Of a stretch of 64,000 bases of DNA, positions 50,250-60,301 are shown in pieces. The stretch is from the NCBI GenBank assembly GCA_034003625.1, contig JAVEYG010000001.1, forward strand, positions 186,001 through 250,000, given 5' to 3'. Below the pieces are notes generated by a model. The model was not told where the DNA came from and did not search any database. It saw only the letters and a list, made by a program, of their open reading frames with translations. The translations under genes and the position numbers were made by a program. Position 1 is the stretch's first letter. Each line of letters starts with the position of its first letter. This DNA comes from GWE2-42-39 sp034003625 (GTDB lineage Bacteria; Bacteroidota; Bacteroidia; Bacteroidales; Prolixibacteraceae).

Positions 50250-52745
50250 CTACTCAAACCCAATAACCGCGGCGCCGGTTCTCAGACCGGGCGAAACGGC
50301 GGTGACTTCAGCTTTTCCTTTTTTTCCGTCCGATTCGATGATGATCTGGCAATACCCGTTAAATGCCCGCATCACGTTGCTTTTTTCGCTCTCGTGTCTC
50401 ATCGGGTCGCCGTTGCTCACTCCTAATATCCTGGCGTTGCCGCTGATTTTGAAGGAAACATCGTTACAGGCCCATAAAACCGGGTTATTGTTGTCATCTA
50501 CGATGGCAACATCGATCACCACGGCATCTCTCCCATCGGCTTTCGCGGTTGTGCGGTCAGCGATCAGTTTCAATGCGACAGGGTTGCCGGCGGGCTTTAC
50601 AAGGTCCTTTTCCGCAATTTTTCCATCTGTGTAACCAACTGCCCGGAGCGTTTCGGGCATATAGTCCACCCCGGTCCATTCGAGATGACCATACCTGGGC
50701 ATGCTCTTTTTCCCGAGACTTTTGTCGCCCCTGAACAGTTCCACTTCATCGCAGTTTGAATAAACGTAGATATTCAGCTTCTCGCCGGGCTTATGTTTCA
50801 GCGTCCAGTTCCTGGAAGCATGCACTACCGGTTCATCGCTCCACCAGGACTTATAATACCAGGCGTTATCCTTGGGTTGCCCGGTCAGGTCAAGGATGCC
50901 AAACTGAGAAACCGTGGCAGGCCAATAAAACGGGTTTGGCTCGCCGTGATAGTCAAAACCCGTCCAGATAAAGATGCCGCACATCCAGGGGCTTTCAAAT
51001 GTCAGCTTCATCTCCTTTTCGGCAGCTTTTGACAGGTTCCTGATCCATTCCTGGCCCGATACTTCGGATACCTGGCACCGGTCGGGATTGTCTTCATAGC
51101 AGGCGCGGGTACGCAGGCAGGAACTGGCCTCGGTGGCAACTACCGGCTTAGCAGGCCTTTTTTCATGGTATTCCAGCCACCCGCTGTCGCCATAGTTGAA
51201 GCCCATCACTTCAATCTCGTCCGAGGTGTTGATGATCACATCGACCGGTCTCTCCTTTTGCACCATCCACCCCCAGAGCTTCATGCCCATGGTGACCGGC
51301 CTGGTAGGGTCCAGCTTCTTTACCGTTTCCCGCATGGTGCGGACAATCATGGCGCCCTGTTTGGTTTCCTCGACACGTTCCTCCTCATTGCCGAGCGACC
51401 ACAACACGACGCTCGGGTGATTTCTTCCCATCTTAATCATCCGTTCAAGCTGCGACAGGTCTTCATTCGAGCTGCTGGCCATCCTGTTCTCACACATGAC
51501 CAGCATGCCGAGCCTGTCGCATATCTCCAGGATTTCAGGGGCAGGGGGGTGATGCGAGGTCCGGTAGGCATTGACGCCAAATTCCTTCAGTTTTCTGATT
51601 TTGTATTCCATAATGCTGTTCGGAACAGCCACACCAACCCCGGCATAATCCTGATGGACGCACGCGCCCTTCATTTTTACCGGCCTGCCGTTAAGAAGGA
51701 AACCGTTATCGACCGTGTATTCGATTTTCCGGATGCCGAAAGTCACTTCATCCGTATCAACGACTTTACCATCAACCCATACAGACACGTTGGCCGTGTA
51801 AAGATCAGGGGTTTGGAGCGACCACAGCCGGGCGTGATTTATCGCTATCTCCCGGGTGAGTGTCTTCTTATCCCAGTTGCCGATATCCGCGGTGTTTTCC
51901 GAGCGCCCCACGATGTTTCCGTCGGGGTCCGTAATTTTCGTGATGAGCTTTACCGATTTGGCTTCGCCATAACGGTTGACCAGGTCGGTTGCCACGGAAA
52001 CCTTTGCCGATTTCTTTTCAGGGTTAACGTCGGAAGAAACGAATATTCCCCAAGGCTGAATATGCAAGGCATCGGTTTTGATCATCCAGACATGGCGGTA
52101 GATGCCGGCGCCTTCGTAAAACCATCCTTCCGGTTCCCGCGCGTCAACTTTGACCGCCAGAACGTTCTCTCCGCCGTATTCGATGAAGTCTGTCACATCA
52201 AAATAAAATGGTGCATACCCGCTAAGGTTATCCCCCACGAAAAAATCGTTGAGGAAAACGCGGCAATCGCGGAATACTCCGTCGAACTGAAGGTAAATTC
52301 TTTTCCCTTTGTCCTCCTGGCCTACTTTGAACCTTTTCCGGTACCAGGCAACGTCGCCCGGAAGGAAGCCCCTGTTGGTGGGAAGCTCACCGATAGACCA
52401 CATTTCCGGTACTCCGTGATCGACCCCGACACCATGAGATGGCACAAGATGTCCCTCTATGGCAAAATCGTGCGGGAGGTCTACATCCCTCCAGTTCTTA
52501 TCATCCAACCTCGAACGGGCGCCGCTTTGATTGCAGGTGCCGGTTTTCAGCCAGCCCCAGTAGATCTGGTCGCCCAGCGAAATATCCCCCTTATGAAATT
52601 TCCAACCATCGTCAAACAATATCTTGCGGTTACCGGGCAACGTGGCATCATCAGGCGATGTTTTGTTTTCCCCGGCAAATGAAAATCCGCTGAACCCAAG
52701 CAAAGCTATCAGCGCGAAGAACATGACAAACACGACATTACTCAT
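50250..52745 (-). CDS. GH2 beta-galactosidase-type enzyme, secreted
   Basis: About 831 residues from the ATG at 52745, which is followed directly by a signal peptide (MSNVVFVMFFALIALLGFSG); the frame is open upstream to 52841. It has GH2 jelly-roll, Ig-like and TIM-barrel domains: WYRKRFKV, GAGIYRHVWM, NAYRTSHHPP, SLGNEEERVEE (acid/base Glu about 453) and VVATEASS (nucleophile Glu about 538). C-terminal domains include a DUF4982-like part (WYYKSWWSDEPVVH) and an invasin-like Ig domain (NNPVLWACNDVSFKISG). The substrate could be a beta-galactoside or beta-glucuronide. Confidence 0.9.
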   Translation of the reverse strand: MSNVVFVMFFALIALLGFSGFSFAGENKTSPDDATLPGNRKILFDDGWKFHKGDISLGDQIYWGWLKTGTCNQSGARSRLDDKNWRDVDLPHDFAIEGHLVPSHGVGVDHGVPEMWSIGELPTNRGFLPGDVAWYRKRFKVGQEDKGKRIYLQFDGVFRDCRVFLNDFFVGDNLSGYAPFYFDVTDFIEYGGENVLAVKVDAREPEGWFYEGAGIYRHVWMIKTDALHIQPWGIFVSSDVNPEKKSAKVSVATDLVNRYGEAKSVKLITKITDPDGNIVGRSENTADIGNWDKKTLTREIAINHARLWSLQTPDLYTANVSVWVDGKVVDTDEVTFGIRKIEYTVDNGFLLNGRPVKMKGACVHQDYAGVGVAVPNSIMEYKIRKLKEFGVNAYRTSHHPPAPEILEICDRLGMLVMCENRMASSSNEDLSQLERMIKMGRNHPSVVLWSLGNEEERVEETKQGAMIVRTMRETVKKLDPTRPVTMGMKLWGWMVQKERPVDVIINTSDEIEVMGFNYGDSGWLEYHEKRPAKPVVATEASSCLRTRACYEDNPDRCQVSEVSGQEWIRNLSKAAEKEMKLTFESPWMCGIFIWTGFDYHGEPNPFYWPATVSQFGILDLTGQPKDNAWYYKSWWSDEPVVHASRNWTLKHKPGEKLNIYVYSNCDEVELFRGDKSLGKKSMPRYGHLEWTGVDYMPETLRAVGYTDGKIAEKDLVKPAGNPVALKLIADRTTAKADGRDAVVIDVAIVDDNNNPVLWACNDVSFKISGNARILGVSNGDPMRHESEKSNVMRAFNGYCQIIIESDGKKGKAEVTAVSPGLRTGAAVIGFE

Positions 52746-52897
52746 GGTTTTTATCCATGGTTCATTTTCCCGCACAAAAACCAGAGCGGAATGAAACTTT
52801 TTGGCGCCGTCAGCGCCCGGCTTTTTGCATTCTATTCTCATAACATTGGTATTTTTACTGGTTAAATAGTCCGTTAAAGGGCATTGTCAAGCAACCC

Positions 52898-53878
52898 TCA
52901 GTTGCCCTGACCCGCCATGATTTCTTTTCCGACCGCCTGTAAGAGACGATCCAGGTTATTCCACCTGTTCACGTTATCGGGCGCCAGCAGTTGATCCAGC
53001 CCTATGTTTCCCAGAGGTTCAATTTCTTTCGGAATTGTATAATAGGTGTAGCACGCGAGCCCGCCGGGGTTCTTTTCGATTTTCAGCCGCCGGTAGAGGC
53101 TATTCACGTGCTCGATGGAATAGGCCTCATCCGTTTTCCCCAAATAACTCATCGTGCACGGCACAAACCAGATCTTAAAATCGTCACGTCCCATTCTCCT
53201 TTTCATGTCAGCAGTCAATGTATTAAAGGCCTGCTTTTCCGTTTGGGCATCGGCATAATAATCATAAGCAACATCGGTGAGATATTTGCCGATCTCCTGG
53301 TCAAGCTCCACAACCGGCCATTCCGGTTTCCACAACTGAGGTGATATTTCAGCGACCGAGAAGCAAACGAAGATTCCTTTCCCCGTGTAAGTCTCCCGAA
53401 AATATTTAGTTACCATCATGAAGCTTTCCTTGTCAATCTTCCAGAGGAACGGCTCGTCAAAATATATTCCTCTTACGCTTCCCATAAGACCTTCTTCTTC
53501 AATTTTATCCATAATCGTGCTGATGTTCTTCTTCCAGTCGGGGTTGAGGACAGTGTGGGTCCCGTAAAAGGTGTAAAAGCTTCCGGCAACGTTCAACCAT
53601 GCCGTTTTTTTGTTTTTATCAATTTCCCGGAGCCCGGCAAGAATAACATCCATCGTATGGTGACTTCCCACCACAAAGAATGTGTTGCAATAGTCGGATT
53701 TTACAATTTCTCTAAAAGGTGCCTCATTAACGCTGATATCGAGCCCGTAAAAAGCGAAACCAACGCCTTCGAGCCTGCTCCCCGCGCCTGGAACGGGCTC
53801 ATCATTTTCGTGCTTTTCATTTGAACAGGCCGCCATGCAAAACATAAGCAGCAAGGCCGGCAATAACTTCATTTTCAT
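52898..53878 (-). CDS. Putative lipoprotein, TIM-barrel-like, unknown function
   Basis: About 326 residues from the ATG at 53878. This start gives a lipoprotein signal (MKMKLLPALLLMFCMAAC); the frame is open to 53977 but would then overlap the previous gene. The mature part reads GVGFAFYGLDISVNEAP, VGSHHTMDVILAGLREI, VRGIYFDEPFLWKID, WFVPCTMSYLG and YTYYTIPKEIEPLGN. Alternating strand-helix units with acidic residues at strand ends (YFDEP) suggest a glycosidase-like barrel, but no family is recognised. It stands between the 1007-residue gene and the GH2 gene. Confidence 0.65.
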   Translation of the reverse strand: MKMKLLPALLLMFCMAACSNEKHENDEPVPGAGSRLEGVGFAFYGLDISVNEAPFREIVKSDYCNTFFVVGSHHTMDVILAGLREIDKNKKTAWLNVAGSFYTFYGTHTVLNPDWKKNISTIMDKIEEEGLMGSVRGIYFDEPFLWKIDKESFMMVTKYFRETYTGKGIFVCFSVAEISPQLWKPEWPVVELDQEIGKYLTDVAYDYYADAQTEKQAFNTLTADMKRRMGRDDFKIWFVPCTMSYLGKTDEAYSIEHVNSLYRRLKIEKNPGGLACYTYYTIPKEIEPLGNIGLDQLLAPDNVNRWNNLDRLLQAVGKEIMAGQGN

Positions 53879-53900
53879 TATAATACGATTTTTAGGTTTT

Positions 53901-56900
53901 TCATCGCGCATCTCCGGTTGTCCGGGAAATTTCGTAAACTCGTCCTTTCCGTGGAAGATCGAGAATTGCGACCCCATTTTTTACCTTTAACTCTGATGTG
54001 GACACGAGCGTCATCTTGTCGGAATATATTTTAACTTTTGCATTCCCTGGAATGATGTCGGTGAGTCGAACTGAATCTTCAGCCTGATTCAGCATGATCA
54101 GTCTGATCTTCTCCGGGGAATCATATTTAATGACAAAATTTGACGCCGTCTTAGCAAAGCCAAAATCTTCCGGCTCGCCTCCCGGGTCAACATAGAGGTA
54201 TTCAGGCGATTTCACATACGTTTTCCGTCTTCCGTTTTCGAAGGTAGACCAGGTCAGAAAATCACTTCCCTGGCGGGCAACCCACGAATTTTTCCCAAGC
54301 CTGAATTTCTGTTCGCCTGAGGTTACTTCCCACTCCACGGACGTATCGCCGTTGACATATATTTCAAGACCATTCACGTAACAGACGTACAATCTGAGGT
54401 TTTTGAGATGATCTCCGGTTATGGCCTCGTTAATGTCGACGAGCCTTCCGTCCATTGTGCCATACAGTATCTGATCCGCCTCCACCCCCACGTACCTCGA
54501 TTGCAGTTGCTCAAGTATATGGTAGTATTGGCTGGCCCATATTCCGGATGGGTCTGTGGGCAGGAAACCGGAGTGCCCGTACGCGATGGTATAGGCCAGG
54601 CCTTTATACCTGTCGCCGTCGAGGGTTTCGCCGTAGCCTAATGCCACATCCGACTGAAGCGGGTGCATTTTTCTCAGGTCGAAATTGACCAGCAGGGGCT
54701 GTTTCCCGATTTTTACGGTACCATTGCGGATTTGTCCGTAGCTTCCGTCGAGAAGTCCGGCATACATCCAGTGCACGCCCCCTTCGCTGATCACCGGACC
54801 GTTAAAAACTTCCTGGTCATCGCGTAAAAGCTTCCCGTAGGAGTAGAATGTCGTTTTAAACATCCCCGATCCGGGTATACCGGCCTGATAATCTACATAA
54901 AACCACGGGGGAACGGCCGTGTGGACATCGTTATAATCGGTGTTGAATCCATACTTTACGACCTGCTTGCGGCTGTAATATGCCTGCATGTCTACCGCCT
55001 TGCGCGGTTTTATGTTGTAACACGGGGCCCAGGCGTTCTGAAATCTCCGGTCGCTTAACCTGGTGGCGAATTTGTTTTTCCAGGCTTCACCCACCGGGCT
55101 GTAATCGGTATAATTGTTATAGGGACCGACATAATAGCCAAGCTCTTTACCCGTTTTCACCCAGTTCATGATGGCCTGTTCGCCACCGGGCATGTCCGGC
55201 GGCGCCTGATCAGTCATCGTGTATTCTTCAGGCCCCTGTCCGGTTTTGGACAATGAAGCGCCTGACCAGATATCTTCGTGCAGTGTGATAGCCGCGTGAT
55301 CAATACCGAGGAACTTAAATCTTTTCATGGTCGCGGTGTGTTTGTCCATACGATCGGTGCTTCTGCTGCCCCAGTGCGTATGCATGTATTTCTTCAGCAC
55401 GTCAAGGTTCCTTGCCTTAGGGTTGGGTATACTCGGCAAGATTTCTTCAAAGTCGGAGGAAACCGTTATAAAAATCCGCTCCCGGACAGGATTGTATGAC
55501 CCATCGGTCAAGGGCTTATAGATGGCTCCGCCGTTTATCCTGAGGGCGCTGTTGTCGTTCTTCTCAGGATCGACCGGCGAACCGTAAAGCTCGCTCGCAT
55601 TTGAGACATACCAGTCGAAAAATTCGCTCACGAAGATACTGTCGTTATACCCGACATAGACATAACCGCCATTATCGCCCATGGAGATATAGGGTACGAT
55701 GATCATTTTGCCTCGGTTCAGGCCTTGTACCGTTCCAACGTCCATTTTCGTGACCACCGCGTTTTCAGACTCCAGATCCACAACCAGGGATTTGCCTTTT
55801 ATCATCACTTTTATCCCATATTCAACCGATACATCATCTTTTGATGCCTTCCACCTTGTATCAACCGCGTCGTCGTGGATCTCTGCAGATAAAAGCTGAA
55901 TATCGATCGCGCTCTGATCATATTCTTTCCCGTTGAAAAAGAACCTCATATCCGAACCGTCGGCGATTCCGAAGCTTTGATCATTGGCAGTCACCTCAAT
56001 ATCGGCCAGACCGCCTGACCTGGGAATATAAGAGTAGACGATCGCGTCGCTCCCGCCGGAAGATTTGAGGAGGTAAATTTTCCCGGAAGATTTTTTTCCA
56101 CCGTTTTTTTCTTGAACCGTGTTCACGCATTCTGTTTTTATCGCAGGCAAAATCGTTAACGGGGTTGTCGGAAATCCAGGGTTATCAAGATTAGTCTTAA
56201 ATTCAGGCAATTCCATGTTATCATCATAAAAATTCATGGAATCGAACGTGAGCGTGTATCGCTGGTTTTTTGGAATGTCTGAAATCGTGAAGCCCTTAAA
56301 CCGGAGCGGGTAATCAGCTTTTTTATCGTCATTGCCGCCCCCCGTCCAGGTGAAAGATTTTTCATCGAACCTGACATGAAGCAATCCCCAGAATTCCCAC
56401 AATATTTTTCCGGCCTCGACTTCAAATGTTTCGCCGGTATGGTCTTCAAAAATAACAAATGTGTTCACATGGGGCTTCGGAGGCCACCAGGCAGCAGCCC
56501 ATGCAAAATAATCGCCGCCGATCCATAAGTCGAAGGAATTATACGGCTTATCGATCGTCACAGGCTCTTTTAGTAACATTTTTACAAATCCGTTACCAGA
56601 CTGGTCTTCGCTTATCACCGATAGTTCCGTGTATTTGTTCGGGAAAAGGGGCAGCTTGTCCTGAATTACGGCCGATGCTTTGATTCCGTCGCTCTGGGCA
56701 AGGATCCATTCATCCCGCTTATCGAATATCACCGACAGTCCGGGATGCCGCTTCCTGTTCTTCATTCCGCGTAACGCCTCATGCTGTGTCTTTACATCGG
56801 CCGGCCCTATATTCTTCCTCTTCTCCGCCGTTCCGTCCGGAGCCTGATGCTGCGCTCCGCCTAAAGCGAAAAACGAAAACACCACCAGGACAATCTGACT

Positions 56901-56921
56901 TACTGTTTTAGCGACCTTCAT
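53901..56921 (-). CDS. Very large secreted putative glycosidase, family not assigned
   Basis: About 1006 residues from the ATG at 56921, which has a good ribosome-binding site (GGGAGA, 5 bp upstream) and is followed by a signal peptide (MKVAKTVSQIVLVVFSFFAL). The frame is open to 56990 but would overlap the gene before it. N-terminal part about 30-400 is beta-rich (lectin or sandwich-like). The central barrel-like part has FLGIDHAAITLHED, YVGPYNNYTDYSP, GFNTDYNDVHTAVPPWFY and ISEGGVHWMYAG; the C-terminal part is beta-rich. The layout (sandwich, barrel with D and E clusters, sandwich) vaguely recalls GH101/GH129-type enzymes, but this is not certain. Confidence 0.65.
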   Translation of the reverse strand: MKVAKTVSQIVLVVFSFFALGGAQHQAPDGTAEKRKNIGPADVKTQHEALRGMKNRKRHPGLSVIFDKRDEWILAQSDGIKASAVIQDKLPLFPNKYTELSVISEDQSGNGFVKMLLKEPVTIDKPYNSFDLWIGGDYFAWAAAWWPPKPHVNTFVIFEDHTGETFEVEAGKILWEFWGLLHVRFDEKSFTWTGGGNDDKKADYPLRFKGFTISDIPKNQRYTLTFDSMNFYDDNMELPEFKTNLDNPGFPTTPLTILPAIKTECVNTVQEKNGGKKSSGKIYLLKSSGGSDAIVYSYIPRSGGLADIEVTANDQSFGIADGSDMRFFFNGKEYDQSAIDIQLLSAEIHDDAVDTRWKASKDDVSVEYGIKVMIKGKSLVVDLESENAVVTKMDVGTVQGLNRGKMIIVPYISMGDNGGYVYVGYNDSIFVSEFFDWYVSNASELYGSPVDPEKNDNSALRINGGAIYKPLTDGSYNPVRERIFITVSSDFEEILPSIPNPKARNLDVLKKYMHTHWGSRSTDRMDKHTATMKRFKFLGIDHAAITLHEDIWSGASLSKTGQGPEEYTMTDQAPPDMPGGEQAIMNWVKTGKELGYYVGPYNNYTDYSPVGEAWKNKFATRLSDRRFQNAWAPCYNIKPRKAVDMQAYYSRKQVVKYGFNTDYNDVHTAVPPWFYVDYQAGIPGSGMFKTTFYSYGKLLRDDQEVFNGPVISEGGVHWMYAGLLDGSYGQIRNGTVKIGKQPLLVNFDLRKMHPLQSDVALGYGETLDGDRYKGLAYTIAYGHSGFLPTDPSGIWASQYYHILEQLQSRYVGVEADQILYGTMDGRLVDINEAITGDHLKNLRLYVCYVNGLEIYVNGDTSVEWEVTSGEQKFRLGKNSWVARQGSDFLTWSTFENGRRKTYVKSPEYLYVDPGGEPEDFGFAKTASNFVIKYDSPEKIRLIMLNQAEDSVRLTDIIPGNAKVKIYSDKMTLVSTSELKVKNGVAILDLPRKGRVYEISRTTGDAR

Positions 56922-56973
56922 AAATCTCCCTTTTTTTGTTATTAAAACCTGATTAACCGCTTTTATCGTTCGG

Positions 56974-59900
56974 TCAATCAGGTTCATCAAAGAAAATAGC
57001 GTTGACTGTTGAGTAATGTCCTTTCTTTCTGACGATACTTATCCTGACCGGCCCGGCAAATTGATATTGGACGTATTTACCTTTTTCGAAATTCTTAAGA
57101 CGATACGGGGTACTTAACAGTCTGCCGGTTTCGCCGTCGAGAAACCGGATCAATTGCTCCCGTCCCCCCTCCTCATCCACAAAATACAGGGAGACCAGGT
57201 GACGGTTTTTGTCCGTTGGCTTCAAATCTATCTTAAGCTCTGAAAACGCCCATACCGCGCCAAGCTTCCTGCCTTTCTCTTCCGGGTCTTCCAGATACCT
57301 TTTATCGGACGATACTCCGGTATGAGCGGCCACTCCGTTTTGCGTCAGCGATTCGATATAGCCGGGCAACTTATCGAGATCGTCAAGCTGATAGGCCTTT
57401 CCGTTATAGTTAATCAGTCTGTATCCGGATGAGCCGTATTTGCCGCGCCAACTGCCCGAGGTTTGGTCATCTTTCCGGACCAAAACAACATCGTCAGGGG
57501 CCGGAATTTTCACGCTTGTCACGGAAGGCTCAGATTTATTGCCGGCAGGGTCCTGTGCGATGACGCGGTAAACATATGTTTTACCGAATCCGGCATTGAT
57601 ATCCGTGAATGCGGTATCGTAAACAATGCCTGTCAGGGTGAAGTCTGATGGTTCACCGTCCGCCCCTTCGCCCCTGAAGACCTGATACCTTACTTTCCCG
57701 CTGTCATCGGAAGCGGCATCCCACGACAAACGGATCACATCGCTCAGGCCGTCAACATGGGCTGTCAGGTTTTTCACCGGCATTGGCGCAACGAGGTCAT
57801 GGTCTTTCCCGGAGACGGAGAAAGCGATCTCCCACTTTACATCCGCATTTTCGGGCGATTCGATCGTAAATTCTACCGTTTTGTCAAATTCATTTTTCTG
57901 AGCCTTATAGGTTACACCGCCCGCGCCAATTATCCCGGCGCTTTTTATCATCCATTCGCGGTCTTCCGGCAGCTTAATTACCGCTTTGTACGGGTCTTCC
58001 GCCACTACTTTGAATATTCCGGAAAGTATCTTCCGGTTGTCATCCCACTGAATGTTTTCCGTGTCGACGGCTCCCTGCAGGATATGCCTGTTCGTGGAAA
58101 TCAGTTGCGGATGGCCAACGTCCTCGCGGACCGACATCATACGGGTCTCACCTGGGCGGAGATTTTGCTCCAGACGTTCGGCGCCCCTGAATCTTCCCAG
58201 GTACATGTCATCCCAGAAATCATACACATAATAGCTCTTATCCGGATCCAGACCCAGCGCCCCAAAAGCAGGGTCGCCTGCCAGACTGACGCCGATTTTA
58301 GTTTCGCTGGTATCACTGGTATTGTAAAAAGCTACCTGATGCCACTGCGGACTCACTACAAAGTCATAGACCTGCGGGTGTTCCCTGAGGAAGGCATCAA
58401 CCGGACGGGCGCTCCGGGGCACGGCGTGCTGGGGATAAAGGCGTGAAAGGTCATGGATGATGTCCCGGCTCAGATCGCCGAAATCGTTGGGCAGAAGCAG
58501 ACGCCCGCTGACCAGGTACGATATGGTCAGCATCGATCTCCGCTCATCGCGGCTCATTGGAATAAGCAAGTCTTTGCTGTCGGTGTCATAATTGATCACT
58601 ACCCTGTTCTTATACCAGCGCAGTGCGGCGCGGCTGACTATCCCGGGATTAAAGCCCGAGGCGTCCCACTCGGTCCTCTGGGAATCGACGTACCCCAGCG
58701 TCACATCGAGACCCACTTCCACACCCCGTTCATGGACATAGCTGCGCGGCCCGAGACCTTCCTTTGCCAGTTTGAATATATTCCGGTAATGGGAAGCCGT
58801 TGTGGCGTATGGATCATCGAAGCCTCCGCGGGTTTTCCAGCCCGTGCCGGGATAATCGAACATCAGGCCTCTCACCCCCCCCTTGTTCAGATTGGCATAT
58901 ACTTCCTGCATGTGGCGGATGAAACCAGAGTCAGTGAAATCATAGCCCACCAAAGGGTTGTAGGACCATTCATTGTAATCGCCCTCAAATGGCTTGTAGT
59001 TTCCTGCATTAAAAAGTGTATATTCCGGAAATTTTTCTGCATAACTCTTTGTTACAACGCTTGCCTGGAAATACGTGATGGGTATGCCGCCAAGGCTTGT
59101 TACAGCCCCGGCCCATTTTGCCGTGGTTTCATAAGGAGCCTTGTATGTCCCGGCAGCAGACTCGTTCCATTTCTGCCAGTGTTCATCATCCCACCACCCC
59201 TGCTGCGTAGCCCAATCATCGGGCACCAGGCGTATCCCAACCGGCGAGTACTTTAAAAATCCGCTGTTCTTAATCCTGGTCATGACCTCAACCGCGCCGG
59301 GGGTCGTGTTGACGGGCTTGCCGCTGGTCACTCCCACCCACCACAGGCATACAGTAGGGAAGTTATAAGCGCTCAGACGTACCTTCTGCGCGTCGCGGAC
59401 GCAAAGAGCATACTGTTCAAGTGCATCGAAAGGATTATCCGTCATGAAATCGATATAAAACCGGTCGTCGGGCAGATATTGCGCACCCGGGTCTATCCGC
59501 CTGCCAACGGAGTCAGCCGCGAATAATTCCGGAAGAAGAAAACCATCTTTCGGCGTGATTTTTACATATTTTGCAAAATCATGATACGTAAGCCCTCCCA
59601 TGACCAGCGAGCGGGTATGGCCAGGCTGTCCGAATGTGGCCAGACCGTTATTCTTACAATCCAGCGTGCCTTTGTGGATGACCTTCGTATCAAATGCGCC
59701 ACTGTTACCATCGAGCATTCTGAAGTTTTCATTGGTTTTAAATCCTTTAAAAGCTGCTCCTCCCATCAGGGGAAGGATTTTTTTGAGCCGGAAAGGCTGC
59801 TCTGTCGTGTTTTTAACACCCGCCGACAACACGATGAATCCCTTGTTTTCGTACAGGGTAAATCCTAGTAACTGAACCGGGCTGCCACCAGCAGAGCTTT

Positions 59901-60279
59901 TTATCAGTAGCATTTTCCCTTTACCCAACTCGTCGTCGATTGCGACGCTCTCCCAGGTGTGGATAATCCCGGGCATGGTTGTCGTGAGATGATCGAACCG
60001 ACTGTAAGCATCCTGAATCACCGTGACGTTTTGCCTTTTGTCCACAGCGTCATAAACGCCCTTTTTCAAGTCATATTCCACCTTTACGATCGAATTCCCG
60101 ATAGAAACCAGTCCGTTTTTTTCGGTAACCGTAACCCCAGCCCCGTCTTTTTCAACGGACAAACCGCCTGTGAGTGATGCAGCCAGCGTGCCGCCACCAT
60201 TCCCGTTTTTGTACCCGGCTGCCGCATTACAAACCGATGCAAGGTTCAGCAGGATGATCAATACATATTTTCCCATCAT
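56974..60279 (-). CDS. Large secreted putative glycosidase, paralogue D with FN3 and C-terminal binding domain
   Basis: 1101 residues with signal peptide (MMGKYVLIILLNLASVCNAAA). The first about 830 residues align with paralogues A-C at lower similarity: GVRGLMFDYPG (Asp about 473), INYDTDSKD, YYVYDFWDD and PGETRMMSV. It adds a fibronectin-III domain (about 835-930, VKNLTAHVDGLSDVIRLSWD) and a C-terminal beta domain (about 935-1101, SWRGKYGSSGYRLINYNG and HLVSLYFVDEEGGREQ) of a kind I have seen as a binding module in Bacteroidetes enzymes. It is the only copy with these modules, so it may be the surface-attached version acting on the polymer. Gap to the GH36-like gene is 22 bp. Confidence 0.75.
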   Translation of the reverse strand: MMGKYVLIILLNLASVCNAAAGYKNGNGGGTLAASLTGGLSVEKDGAGVTVTEKNGLVSIGNSIVKVEYDLKKGVYDAVDKRQNVTVIQDAYSRFDHLTTTMPGIIHTWESVAIDDELGKGKMLLIKSSAGGSPVQLLGFTLYENKGFIVLSAGVKNTTEQPFRLKKILPLMGGAAFKGFKTNENFRMLDGNSGAFDTKVIHKGTLDCKNNGLATFGQPGHTRSLVMGGLTYHDFAKYVKITPKDGFLLPELFAADSVGRRIDPGAQYLPDDRFYIDFMTDNPFDALEQYALCVRDAQKVRLSAYNFPTVCLWWVGVTSGKPVNTTPGAVEVMTRIKNSGFLKYSPVGIRLVPDDWATQQGWWDDEHWQKWNESAAGTYKAPYETTAKWAGAVTSLGGIPITYFQASVVTKSYAEKFPEYTLFNAGNYKPFEGDYNEWSYNPLVGYDFTDSGFIRHMQEVYANLNKGGVRGLMFDYPGTGWKTRGGFDDPYATTASHYRNIFKLAKEGLGPRSYVHERGVEVGLDVTLGYVDSQRTEWDASGFNPGIVSRAALRWYKNRVVINYDTDSKDLLIPMSRDERRSMLTISYLVSGRLLLPNDFGDLSRDIIHDLSRLYPQHAVPRSARPVDAFLREHPQVYDFVVSPQWHQVAFYNTSDTSETKIGVSLAGDPAFGALGLDPDKSYYVYDFWDDMYLGRFRGAERLEQNLRPGETRMMSVREDVGHPQLISTNRHILQGAVDTENIQWDDNRKILSGIFKVVAEDPYKAVIKLPEDREWMIKSAGIIGAGGVTYKAQKNEFDKTVEFTIESPENADVKWEIAFSVSGKDHDLVAPMPVKNLTAHVDGLSDVIRLSWDAASDDSGKVRYQVFRGEGADGEPSDFTLTGIVYDTAFTDINAGFGKTYVYRVIAQDPAGNKSEPSVTSVKIPAPDDVVLVRKDDQTSGSWRGKYGSSGYRLINYNGKAYQLDDLDKLPGYIESLTQNGVAAHTGVSSDKRYLEDPEEKGRKLGAVWAFSELKIDLKPTDKNRHLVSLYFVDEEGGREQLIRFLDGETGRLLSTPYRLKNFEKGKYVQYQFAGPVRISIVRKKGHYSTVNAIFFDEPD

Positions 60280-60301
60280 GTTCGTTTTATATGGTTTTTT
60301 C

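Noticed and set aside
51165..52682. 505-codon plus-strand open frame
   Set aside because: It lies entirely antisense to the GH2 gene, which has clear domains and catalytic motifs. The translated frame has no recognisable domain; GC-rich codons on the other strand produce such shadows.
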